This document shows, one piece after another, positions 27,825 to 36,329 of a stretch of DNA of 36,329 nt. The stretch spans positions 1 to 36,329 of the forward strand of contig JAHJDU010000072.1 of NCBI GenBank assembly GCA_018812385.1. Reading direction: 5' to 3'. Below the pieces are notes generated by a model. It saw only the letters and a program-made list of their open reading frames with translations, did not search any database and was not told the DNA's origin. A program made the translations under genes and the position numbers. The stretch is from Pseudomonadota bacterium. GTDB taxonomy: Bacteria; Desulfobacterota; Desulfobacteria; Desulfobacterales; Desulfobacteraceae. Every line of letters begins with the position of its first letter. The stretch's first letter is position 1.

Positions 27825-29213
27825 TTATCTTTTTTTGGGTGATCCTGAATCCAATTTATGCCCCAGGATATTGGAAAGACTGCGCACATCATAATTTTCA
27901 ATCTGTTTTACATTATCCACGATCCTGGATGCAATATTGGAAAAAGAGTTTTGATCCGCTATACGGTTTATTTTGTTCTCAATCATTCCCATGTCCATGG
28001 GGTTTGCCGGGTCACCCAAAGGAGTTTTAACAAATTTTTCAAAATCTCCTTTTATTGAATGTATCACAATCCTGGCAGGAGCAAAATCCGGAAACAGACT
28101 GGTGAGTTCCAGATCCTCATAAAGCCTTATCTTTTCAGCAAAAAATATAATTTCTTTTCTGTGAATGAGATCAGGTTTCATGGGACAAAGCGCCTCTTTT
28201 CCTTCCACTGCAGCAACGGCCATGGAGTATTGGACACTATACTGTGCTCCCTCAAGGGTTTCAGGGCAGGTCTGGTTTGTCAGCATAAGCGCTCTTTTAA
28301 ACAGAAAAACATCAATGCCTGATATCTGTTCTTGTTTCAGATCATGGATATCCATTAAAATCAAAAGCGCATCAATTGCACTGTGAATCCAGCGGCAGCA
28401 GGCATAGGGCTTAAAATATACATTTTCAATGGCATAGTTTTTCCCAAAGCCTGAAATTATTTTTTTGGAATCATAAAACCCTGGATGGTCAAGAATGTCC
28501 AGGGGTCCTGAATAATTATTCCTGGCAAGCATAAGTGCTGAAAGTCCGGTTACCGTTGACCAGGGAATCCCTTCTTTAACATTGTTGCCCATGATTTTAC
28601 TATACCCGGAAGCGGATAATTCAGGCGCCTGAACGCCGGCAATGGATATTGCCTGGGCAAGTTTATGGGGGGAGAGTTTATACAACCAGCCACCAGCAGC
28701 AACAACCCCATATGGACACCATTTGCCAGAGGATAGTGTATCAAGTTTTTCATGATCCCTGGCCGATGCCACTCTTACTGCAATTTCATAGCCAATGACC
28801 ACTGCAGTAAGAAAATCTATCCCACTGGCATTTATCTCTTCAGCCACGGCCAGTGCTGCAGGAATTATGGCGGCTCCGGGATGGCCCATGGCCTTGCGAT
28901 GACCATCATCCAGGTCAAGGGCACTGGCAAAACTGCTGTTAACATAAGCTGCTCCCGGGGCATTAAGAGACTCTCCTGAGAACCATACAGAAGAAGTTCC
29001 CGTGGAAAACAGATCTTTTGCCATATCTTTGGCAGCCTTTGATGAAACCATTTTAAATCCTGCCAGAGAAGCTGCTGCAATATCAATAATACATTTTTTT
29101 GCTGTTTCAAATGCTGTAGCGGGAATCATATCCGGAGAAAGACTGGATATGAATTCTGCCAGAATTCCGGTTGTAAAACCGGATGATTTTCTTGATTTCA
29201 AAACAGGTCTCAT
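27825..29213 (-). CDS. MmgE/PrpD family protein
   Basis: AAYVNSSFASALDLDDGHRKAMGHPGAAIIPAALAVAEEINASGIDFLTAVVIGYEIAVRV; CCRWIHSAIDALLIL. ATG overlaps the upstream SDH stop (TAATG). Confidence 0.92.
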   Translation of the reverse strand: MRPVLKSRKSSGFTTGILAEFISSLSPDMIPATAFETAKKCIIDIAAASLAGFKMVSSKAAKDMAKDLFSTGTSSVWFSGESLNAPGAAYVNSSFASALDLDDGHRKAMGHPGAAIIPAALAVAEEINASGIDFLTAVVIGYEIAVRVASARDHEKLDTLSSGKWCPYGVVAAGGWLYKLSPHKLAQAISIAGVQAPELSASGYSKIMGNNVKEGIPWSTVTGLSALMLARNNYSGPLDILDHPGFYDSKKIISGFGKNYAIENVYFKPYACCRWIHSAIDALLILMDIHDLKQEQISGIDVFLFKRALMLTNQTCPETLEGAQYSVQYSMAVAAVEGKEALCPMKPDLIHRKEIIFFAEKIRLYEDLELTSLFPDFAPARIVIHSIKGDFEKFVKTPLGDPANPMDMGMIENKINRIADQNSFSNIASRIVDNVKQIENYDVRSLSNILGHKLDSGSPKKR

Positions 29214-30535
29214 TATAACTTTGTTGTTTTCCGTTTGAAATATAGGCCCAAATCTTTCATCTCTTTTAGCACAGGGATGTATATTTCAGAAGACAGGGGA
29301 CGATGCACTCCCTTGGCCTTTATTTTGCCATTAAGAATAAGTTTGGATGCAATGGCAGCTGGCAGGGAAACAGCCCTTGACATGGCAGAGTCTCCCCCGG
29401 GGATACCCTTGACAAGCATGGTACCACTCCTTTTTTCCTTGTGACCCGGGAATTGGGCAATGATCTCATTGGCAACAATAACCATATCTTTTTCATCCGG
29501 TCCATAGGACATTTTTTTTAACATGAGGTTCACAAGGACATCTGCATTGGTTCCCCTGGAAATAGAAATTTGATTATCATCAAACAGACCCAGCCATTTG
29601 AGCTTTTCAATGGAGTTTGAATCTTTTTCTATCTTGAGAAAATCCACAGCCTTATGCAAAATATCGTCCCCTGAATCAGCTCCCATGAGAGATGCTGTAA
29701 ACTGAGCATAGCTTGTTTCCTTAAATTCTTTTTCCTGGGTATTGTCCAGAAGGTTGAGCGCTATCATTGCATTCATTGTGCTGCACCATCCCGGGAACCG
29801 CAGGACTCCTCTGTATATGGAAACATCATCATCCAAACCAAAATGTTTCACATATCCTCTGCAATCGCGGTTGGGATAGGTTTCAAAGCTTCCGATCCCT
29901 TCCAGATCCACAGGTCTGTGGTGATGGAATAGTTCTTTTGCAGGCACATCGATTTTTTTCCCGTTTTTAAGATAAACCGCCGGAGTCTTGGCTGCCAGTA
30001 TCACACCCATGGGGCTCCAGGAAAACTTATAGCCAAAGGGATTATTATTATGTTCAAAAGAAGGGAGGCCTGCGCCATAGGATGTGAGACTGATAACTTT
30101 ACCATTCAGGGCTTTGATTTCATCTATCATCTGTTTGGCACCCATATTATCCAGCCCTGGATCTTCACCAATCTCATTTAAAATCAGGATATCCCTGTTT
30201 TGGGCTTCAAAATCCAATTCATCCATCTGGGGGCTGATATAAGAAGTTGTCACCATGTTTGTTTTATGCTTTAAACAAGCTTTTGCGACGGGGATATGCA
30301 TGTAAGGAGGTATCATGCTCATCACCAGATCAGCATCACTCACTATTTTGTCTAAAAGATCCAATTGATCTATTGTCCAGCAGACAGCTCTGCCTCCGGG
30401 CCTGTTGTTAATTAATTTTTCAGCTTCATCTTTTTTTATGGAAGTTAGTGTTACTTCATATCCGCATTTATCAAGAAAGTAATCCACTGCAGGTTTTGTC
30501 ACAAAACCTGAACCAAGAACTGCTATTTTTTTCAT
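29213..30535 (-). CDS. Saccharopine dehydrogenase family (LYS9-like), paralog 2
   Basis: MKKIAVLGSGFVTKPAVDYFLDKCGYEVTLTS, NEIGEDPGLDNMGAKQMI, SYGAGLPSFEHNNNPFGYKFSWSPMGVILA, GIPGGDSAMSRAVSLPAAIASKL. Confidence 0.93.
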   Translation of the reverse strand: MKKIAVLGSGFVTKPAVDYFLDKCGYEVTLTSIKKDEAEKLINNRPGGRAVCWTIDQLDLLDKIVSDADLVMSMIPPYMHIPVAKACLKHKTNMVTTSYISPQMDELDFEAQNRDILILNEIGEDPGLDNMGAKQMIDEIKALNGKVISLTSYGAGLPSFEHNNNPFGYKFSWSPMGVILAAKTPAVYLKNGKKIDVPAKELFHHHRPVDLEGIGSFETYPNRDCRGYVKHFGLDDDVSIYRGVLRFPGWCSTMNAMIALNLLDNTQEKEFKETSYAQFTASLMGADSGDDILHKAVDFLKIEKDSNSIEKLKWLGLFDDNQISISRGTNADVLVNLMLKKMSYGPDEKDMVIVANEIIAQFPGHKEKRSGTMLVKGIPGGDSAMSRAVSLPAAIASKLILNGKIKAKGVHRPLSSEIYIPVLKEMKDLGLYFKRKTTKL

Positions 30536-30581
30536 TAATTATTTTTTCCTGTATTTTTATATTTTATCGGGTTCTAACATA

Positions 30582-30598
30582 GTGATCAGTTGATACAC
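30582..30598. promoter_or_regulatory. Near-palindromic candidate operator GTGATCAGTTGATACAC
   Basis: Inverted core ATCA-GT-TGAT flanked by GTG...CAC, in the short gap between the XRE-DctP gene and SDH paralog 2. Confidence 0.35.
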
Positions 30599-30615
30599 AA
30601 AGGCACAATTCCTTG

Positions 30616-31785
30616 TCAGCAGGCATTTTCCATCTCCTGCCAGGCCTGTTTGGACAATATCCCCTGATCCATCATCTTTTTTCTGATTTCAAACATTTTA
30701 AGATGCCAGGGAAGCTTATCCACTTTAAGGTAAGCTGCCCCATAACGGCTGAGATTTAATTTTTCATTCTTTTTTTCCAATAAAACCACATTATGGGAAA
30801 AAATTTCTCCTGCACTGTCACAGGCTTTTTCCAATGAACTTTGAATATCAGGGGAAAAAGATTTATACTTTTCTTCTGAAATAAAAACTCCCAGAATACT
30901 GGGAATATCTCCCAAAAGGGTAACGTACCTTGCATATTCGCAATACCCGTTATGATAAAGCAGGGCTTTCATGGTGGGCAATAAATCCACTTTATGCATT
31001 TTTAAAGCTTCATTGACTTTTGACCAGGGTATAGTTACCGGAATTGCACCCATGTTTTCCCAGAATTTTGCAAGCACATCGGATTCATATACCCTTACTC
31101 TCAACCCTTTAACATCTTCCGGAGAAATAATGGGTTTGCGGGAAAGAAGAACCCTTTCCATGCCACGCATCCAGTTCCAGTTGGGGTTTAATAATCTAAT
31201 ACCATTTTTTAATAACTGGTTAATAACGTTTTCTTGAAAATAACGTGTCTTTAAAAATGCCTGCCTGTTTTCTTCGCTTCTGAAACAATATGGCAGGATT
31301 AAGTGTTTTAATGAAGAGGCCATTGATTCAAATAATTCAATTACTTCTATAAAAAGATCCAGGTTTCCCCTGAACCCATAATTGATCTGATCGGTAAAAG
31401 TTCCAAATTGGAACGGACCCATCGGGTTCAAAACAACAGCGCCATTAGTATAATCTATGATTTCTCTTGAAAACCAATGCAGTCCCTGGTTTTCAAGCCC
31501 TGCCACTGCACTGATAATATGTTTTTCCGGAAATGATTCCTCGTCTGCTTGAAATAAAAAATTTAAAGGAGTTTCCAGAATACTGCAAAGCTGGGTCAGA
31601 TTTTTTATGGATATGGTGGCTTTACCGTTTTCAATTTTTGAAAGCTGTCCCTGGGAAATGCCTGCCTTTGATGCAAGGGTTACTGTATTAAATTTTTTGT
31701 TACTGCGCAATTCCCTGATTTTTTTCCCCACATTTTCCTGAATTAAAGCTTCCTTAACGACCTTGTCAATTATATACCCAGGCAT
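30616..31785 (-). CDS. XRE-family HTH regulator fused to a TRAP transporter substrate-binding (DctP) domain
   Basis: HTH: VGKKIRELRSNKKFNTVTLASKAGISQGQLSKIENGKATISIKNLTQLCSILETPLNFLF. DctP-like: RKPIISPEDVKGLRVRVYESDVLAKFWENMGAIPVTIPWSKVNEALKMHKVDLLPT. No TM segment or signal peptide between or before. Confidence 0.9.
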   Translation of the reverse strand: MPGYIIDKVVKEALIQENVGKKIRELRSNKKFNTVTLASKAGISQGQLSKIENGKATISIKNLTQLCSILETPLNFLFQADEESFPEKHIISAVAGLENQGLHWFSREIIDYTNGAVVLNPMGPFQFGTFTDQINYGFRGNLDLFIEVIELFESMASSLKHLILPYCFRSEENRQAFLKTRYFQENVINQLLKNGIRLLNPNWNWMRGMERVLLSRKPIISPEDVKGLRVRVYESDVLAKFWENMGAIPVTIPWSKVNEALKMHKVDLLPTMKALLYHNGYCEYARYVTLLGDIPSILGVFISEEKYKSFSPDIQSSLEKACDSAGEIFSHNVVLLEKKNEKLNLSRYGAAYLKVDKLPWHLKMFEIRKKMMDQGILSKQAWQEMENAC

Positions 31786-31824
31786 TTTCCCCCTATTGCA
31801 ATCAAAAATTTTTAACCCTATTCG

Positions 31825-33018
31825 TTAATCTAATTCTTCAATCCTGTGATCCATCATTATTCCGCGTTTTTTTATTTCCTCAATAAATTCAAGGGGAGGG
31901 ACATGTTTCACAGGAGATAACACACCTGGCTGGGTAATTTTTCCTTCAAGGATCATAAGTGCGCCAATACTTGAGGTAAAGCCAACCGTTCGGTTCATGG
32001 CAAAAAGTCCTGTTTCAAGATCCCTGTAATCAAGAAGATCATAGGTGATTTTCACCTTTTTTCCCTTTTTAATCCCCCAGGCCTCAACCCTTAACAGGGC
32101 AAGATCCCTTTCTGTTTTTCCAAATTGAAGTCTTGGGGTGAGCCAGTTGGTAAGAAAAGCCCTGGGTGAAATATCAGCATTATTTATTTTAACGGTATTG
32201 TCTTCCAGAAGACCAAGATCCACCATGGTTCGCCAGAATCTTGAATGCCCCGGCCATCTTAAGGCAAAGCGGCCCATCTCCACAAGTTCTTTGCCCAGAC
32301 CAAAAATTTCCACATATCTTTCCGAATCCCCGTTGGGATATGCTTCCACAGCTCCAATGCCAGAGAACTCAATCTCATGGATATTCTCTTCTCTAAAAAT
32401 TTCATTGCCCGGCACAATATGAAGTTTACCGTTTTTGATAAGCCGTCCTTCACGGACATAAACGGCCAGCACCCGGTCAAAAATCCAGGAAATCTTATAT
32501 TTAATAGGACTGTTATCAGCGCATTCTGGAGCCGGCACCCCTCCGCCATAGGAGTACAACCCATGGACCTCATCAAGTTCGTCAATGGCAAGACGTCCCA
32601 TGACAAGGTCAATCCCGGGATCAAGCCCCATCTCGGGAAGAATAATGACACCTTTTTCCCTGGCAAGATCATCCAATACCTTTAAATCATAGGTGTAGTT
32701 TGAGCTTACAAAGGGAATCCCCGCATCAAGTGCAGCCCTGGCAGCTGTCAATGCCAGCTCAATGGGCAGCATACAGATAACCACATTGAGATCCAGGCGT
32801 AAAAATTTTCCTGCCAGATCCTTTTCTTTTAATATATCCAGCCTTATGGTTCTGGTTTTGGAATATCCCATTTTATTCAAATAATCATTGCCATGAGTCA
32901 GGCTGGTATCACTTTCAAAAATATCAGCAGCAAAAATCTGGCGGATAATTTTACTTTGTTCCAGATCATGGATAACAGCTCTGCCCTGTTGTCCCATGCC
33001 AAGTACAATCGCTTTCAT
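31825..33018 (-). CDS. Saccharopine dehydrogenase family, shorter divergent paralog 3
   Basis: MKAIVLGMGQQGRAVIHDL, LPEMGLDPGIDLVMGRLAI, SYGGGVPAPECADNSPIKYKISWIFD, MNRTVGFTSSIGALMILEGKI. Confidence 0.9.
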   Translation of the reverse strand: MKAIVLGMGQQGRAVIHDLEQSKIIRQIFAADIFESDTSLTHGNDYLNKMGYSKTRTIRLDILKEKDLAGKFLRLDLNVVICMLPIELALTAARAALDAGIPFVSSNYTYDLKVLDDLAREKGVIILPEMGLDPGIDLVMGRLAIDELDEVHGLYSYGGGVPAPECADNSPIKYKISWIFDRVLAVYVREGRLIKNGKLHIVPGNEIFREENIHEIEFSGIGAVEAYPNGDSERYVEIFGLGKELVEMGRFALRWPGHSRFWRTMVDLGLLEDNTVKINNADISPRAFLTNWLTPRLQFGKTERDLALLRVEAWGIKKGKKVKITYDLLDYRDLETGLFAMNRTVGFTSSIGALMILEGKITQPGVLSPVKHVPPLEFIEEIKKRGIMMDHRIEELD

Positions 33019-33077
33019 TTTTCTTGTATCTCCATTAATTGATTTGTACCTGATCCCAGATCAGGTTTTTTAATTGG

Positions 33078-34001
33078 TTATAAATTTTTCAATCTTGGAT
33101 CCAATGCATCCCTCAGCCCGTCTCCAAGGAGATTAATTGACAGGATTGTCATCATGATAGCAATACCTGGAATGGTAACAAGCCACCATGCATCTGTAAT
33201 ATATTCACGTCCCTCTGCAAGCATTCTTCCCCATGTGGGCATTGGAGGCGGAGTTCCCATGCCAAGAAAGGAAAGCCCGCTTTCCCAGATAATAATATTG
33301 GCAACCCTAAGAGTAGCAAGAACAATCAAAGGGGAAATAACATTGGGAAGGACATGGCGTAAAATAATGATTAAATCCGGTGTGCCTATGGCCCTTGATG
33401 CTTCCACAAACTCCTTTGTTTTTATGGAAAGAACACTTCCGCGAATCGTTCTGGCATAGGTAACCCAGTCAGAAATTCCAAGTACAAGAATAAGATTGAA
33501 AATTGAAGGACCCAACACGGCAATAACGGAAATGGTAAGCAGCATAAAGGGATACGCCATGAAAACATCTGCAATGCGCATGATAAAATGGTCGGTTTTC
33601 CCACCATAATAGCCGGAAACAAGGCCTAGAAATATTCCAGCAACGGATGCCACTAAAACTGCTGAAAACCCGACCAAAAGAGAGACCCTGCTGCCATAAA
33701 GCAGTCTTGAAAGAATGTCCCGCCCAAGATTGTCTGTGCCAAGAAGATGTTGCCAGGTGCCGCCCTCCTGCCAGACAGGTGGTGAAAACCGTGCCAGAAG
33801 GTCCTGGTCAAGGGGATCGATATGAAAGACAAGGGGAAATAAAACACTGGTCAGCAGAATGAGTAAAAGAAGGATTCCTCCCATCATGGCGCTGGGACGT
33901 TTGAGAATATCCTTCAATATTTCAAAGGCCCTGTTTATATTGGGCAAAAAATCTTCAAACATGTCGTCTATAAATTTTGATTTTGAATCTTTTGATTTCA
34001 T
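33078..34001 (-). CDS. Dpp/Opp-type ABC permease (DppC-like)
   Basis: LGTDNLGRDILSRLLYGSRVSLLVGFSAV, FVEASRAIGTPDLIIILRHVLPNVISPLIVL, LGDGLRDALDPRLKNL. Confidence 0.95.
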   Translation of the reverse strand: MKSKDSKSKFIDDMFEDFLPNINRAFEILKDILKRPSAMMGGILLLLILLTSVLFPLVFHIDPLDQDLLARFSPPVWQEGGTWQHLLGTDNLGRDILSRLLYGSRVSLLVGFSAVLVASVAGIFLGLVSGYYGGKTDHFIMRIADVFMAYPFMLLTISVIAVLGPSIFNLILVLGISDWVTYARTIRGSVLSIKTKEFVEASRAIGTPDLIIILRHVLPNVISPLIVLATLRVANIIIWESGLSFLGMGTPPPMPTWGRMLAEGREYITDAWWLVTIPGIAIMMTILSINLLGDGLRDALDPRLKNL

Positions 34002-34924
34002 TTTTCCTCGTAATAGCTTATCTGGGGATCCAGATATACATACAGGATATCAATAAGAAGATTTATTCCTACAAAGATGAAGGAAAATACAAAGACTATG
34101 CCCTGCACAAGGGGATAATCCCTGCCGAAAATTGCCTGTATCACAAGCCTTCCAAGTCCGGGCCATGCAAACACCGTCTCAATGATAACAGTGCCTCCAA
34201 TTAAAAAGCCAAACTGCATGCCCGCAACGGTAACCAGGGGAATGAGAGCATTTTTTAATGCATGTTTATAGATGACGACCTGCTCCTTAAGCCCCTTTGC
34301 CCTGGCCGTACGGATATAATCCAGACTCAGGACCTCCAGCATAACCGATCTTGTGAGCCTGGCAAACATGGCCATGAGGCTGAGTCCCAGTGATACTGCA
34401 GGCATGATGAGATGGGCAAATGTTCCCCTGCCCGATGTGGGCAGCCAGCCAAGATGGATGGAAAAAAAAAGCATCATCATGATTCCCAGCCAGAAATGGG
34501 GCATGGAAATCCCCAGTAAGGCGCCGAACATACTTCCCATATCAATCATGGAACCTCTTTTGACTGCCGAAATAATTCCCAGGGGAATAGCAAGAACCAG
34601 TGCAAATATCATAGCAGAAACGGCAAGCTCAAGACTTGCAGGAAGTCTTTCAATGATCAGTTCCATGACGGGTACATGGTAATATAAAGATTCACCAAAA
34701 TCGCCCTGGACAGCTTTTATGGCAAATCTTGCGTACTGGACATACAAAGGATCATTAAACCCAAGCTGCTCTCTGAGTTCCTCAATTTCCTGATCGCTTG
34801 CATCCCCGGGCAGCATCAGCATTACAGGGTCTCCGGAAAGATGGATAAAGAAAAAACTTATCATTGAGATGCCCACAATTACGTAAGCCGTGTGCCATAG
34901 TCGTTTTAATATATACCTTAGCAT
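33998..34924 (-). CDS. Dpp/Opp-type ABC permease (DppB-like)
   Basis: MLRYILKRLWHTAYVIVGISMISFFFIHLSGDPVMLMLPG, DYIRTARAKGLKEQVVIYKHALKNALIPLVTV, LYVYLDPQISY; 4-bp overlap with the next permease. Confidence 0.95.
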   Translation of the reverse strand: MLRYILKRLWHTAYVIVGISMISFFFIHLSGDPVMLMLPGDASDQEIEELREQLGFNDPLYVQYARFAIKAVQGDFGESLYYHVPVMELIIERLPASLELAVSAMIFALVLAIPLGIISAVKRGSMIDMGSMFGALLGISMPHFWLGIMMMLFFSIHLGWLPTSGRGTFAHLIMPAVSLGLSLMAMFARLTRSVMLEVLSLDYIRTARAKGLKEQVVIYKHALKNALIPLVTVAGMQFGFLIGGTVIIETVFAWPGLGRLVIQAIFGRDYPLVQGIVFVFSFIFVGINLLIDILYVYLDPQISYYEEK

Positions 34925-35009
34925 AATTTTATAAGTAAGCTGTTTTTATTTAAATTTATCAGGGAAAGTCCTTTAAAAATATAAAGGACCTTCCCCATTA
35001 AGATTTTAT

Positions 35010-36329
35010 CTAATTTTTGGGTTTTGCCCAATACATATTAAGAAAACCGTCCCTGTCCCCTTTATAGGAGACCTTGTTTGAGACACCGAATACTTCAGGA
35101 ATTACATAAAGATATGCCCAGGGGCAATCTTCATAGAGCAGGTGATCAAGTTTATTGTAAACCTTGGCCCTGTCGGTGCGATCAAGTATGGTTCTTCCAA
35201 GATCCAGAAGCATGTCAGCACTCTTGTTCTTATAGTAATAGTCCCGGCTTTCTGAATGAAATAAAGAGTACATATAACGATCCGGCTCTGGAGCATCATC
35301 CCACCAATACATATACATCTGATGTTGTTTGCCTTTATACCGTTCCCACATAACTGCTCTTTCAAAAGGTTCAAGCGTTACCTTTATTCCTGCCTTGGCA
35401 AGGTTTGCCGCAATGGCTTCAGCCTGTTCCTGGATCTGGGACATATAGGTTGGATAAGCAAGACGGACTTCAATTCCATTGGGGTGCCCTGCTTCCGTAA
35501 GAAGGGCCTTGGCTTTTTCAGGATCAAAAGAATAAGGTTTCAGATCAGGTGCACTGCCGAATGTCCTGGGGCTGATAGCGCCGTTACAGATAATCGCCTT
35601 TCCATCAAAAAGAGCCTTGTTGATAAGTTCACGGTCAATGGCATGGTTTACTGCCTGCCGTACCCTGACATCATCAAAGGGAGGAGAGTAGGTATTCAGA
35701 CCAATATAGGGCATTACACCCATTTGAGAGGTGAGATAGGCTTTGCCGGATTCTTCAATACTTTTTCTTTTGTGAACCGGAATTCCGCTCACCACATCAG
35801 CTTCTTCCGTGAGAAGTGCCGCAACCCTGGCAGAAGCTTCAGGAACAGTTTTAAAAATAACTTTTTCATAATAGGGTTTGGATGCATAATACCCTTCAAA
35901 GCGCTCAAGGATTACGGAATCACCCCGGATCCATTTTTCGAGTTTGTAAGGACCGCAGCCAATGGGATCAGTATTGAATTTTGTATCTCCGACTTCTTTG
36001 ATGTAATCAGGCGGAACAATGGGCAGATAGATGGCCAGCATATAAAGGCCGGGTGCAAAGGAATTTGTTGTCTTGATTTCAAATGTTAAGTCATCAATGA
36101 CCACTATTTCACTAAAGGCTGAAAGTTTTCCCTTGTGCGGAGACTTGATTTCAGGGCTTTTAATTCTGTCAAATGAAAATTTCACAGCCTGAGCATTCAC
36201 AGGTTCGCCATTATGGAATTTAATTCCCTTGCCCAGGGTAATTCTCCAGGCCAGGTCGCTGATCTGCTCCCATTTTTCTGCAAGAGCAGGTTTAACAGAT
36301 GCATCTTCCTGGGGGTGGAACAGCGTGTC
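35010..36329 (-). CDS. ABC transporter substrate-binding protein, family 5, 5' end beyond the window
   Basis: The frame stays open past the listed start to the window edge: DTLFHPQEDASVKPALAEKWEQISDLAWRITLGKGIKFHNGEPVNAQAVKFSFDRIK...DPIGCGPYKLEKW. Confidence 0.93.
   Translation of the reverse strand, partial: DTLFHPQEDASVKPALAEKWEQISDLAWRITLGKGIKFHNGEPVNAQAVKFSFDRIKSPEIKSPHKGKLSAFSEIVVIDDLTFEIKTTNSFAPGLYMLAIYLPIVPPDYIKEVGDTKFNTDPIGCGPYKLEKWIRGDSVILERFEGYYASKPYYEKVIFKTVPEASARVAALLTEEADVVSGIPVHKRKSIEESGKAYLTSQMGVMPYIGLNTYSPPFDDVRVRQAVNHAIDRELINKALFDGKAIICNGAISPRTFGSAPDLKPYSFDPEKAKALLTEAGHPNGIEVRLAYPTYMSQIQEQAEAIAANLAKAGIKVTLEPFERAVMWERYKGKQHQMYMYWWDDAPEPDRYMYSLFHSESRDYYYKNKSADMLLDLGRTILDRTDRAKVYNKLDHLLYEDCPWAYLYVIPEVFGVSNKVSYKGDRDGFLNMYWAKPKN

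Noticed and set aside
35322-36089. 255-aa plus-strand ORF
   Set aside because: Antisense to the family 5 SBP; no recognisable domain.
1-36329. CRISPR array, rRNA/tRNA genes, transposase/IS or prophage genes
   Set aside because: No regularly spaced repeats, tRNA-like cloverleaf, rRNA sequence or transposase/integrase motif was noticed in either strand by eye.

Overview
The window looks like a Desulfobacteraceae-type (delta-proteobacterial) catabolic and transport island. The taxon is an inference from gene style only. Three zones are visible. (A) 1-3.99 kb holds small accessory genes and several apparent gene remnants: a RecG/AAA_4-type C-terminal winged helix, a HigA antitoxin beside a truncated HigB, an aldehyde:ferredoxin oxidoreductase, two tandem small paralogs, and an internally deleted 2-hydroxyacid dehydrogenase. 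(B) 3.99-17.6 kb is a divergent gamma-glutamyltransferase (GGT) system. On the minus strand are GGT-1 and a sigma54 activator with a degenerate receiver. On the plus strand are GGT-2, a complete Dpp/Opp-type ABC transporter (SBP, two permeases, two ATPases), a KamA-like radical SAM aminomutase and an M20 peptidase. The 425-bp divergent intergenic region carries a near-consensus -24/-12 promoter and two matching 21-bp elements with perfect palindromic cores that differ by a compensatory base pair. (C) 17.7-36.3 kb, all minus strand, holds a second complete Dpp-type transporter whose SBP has a Tat signal, a DAO-type FAD oxidoreductase, a non-pyrrolysine MttB-family methyltransferase, three paralogous LYS9-like saccharopine dehydrogenases, an MmgE/PrpD protein, an XRE-HTH protein fused directly to a TRAP SBP (DctP) domain, and a third SBP plus permease pair without its own ATPases. 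The best candidates for something undescribed are the XRE-DctP one-component sensor with its opine/amino-acid-like catabolic cluster, and the sigma54 regulatory circuit of the paired cytoplasmic GGTs. All functional calls come from reading translations by eye; no search was run.
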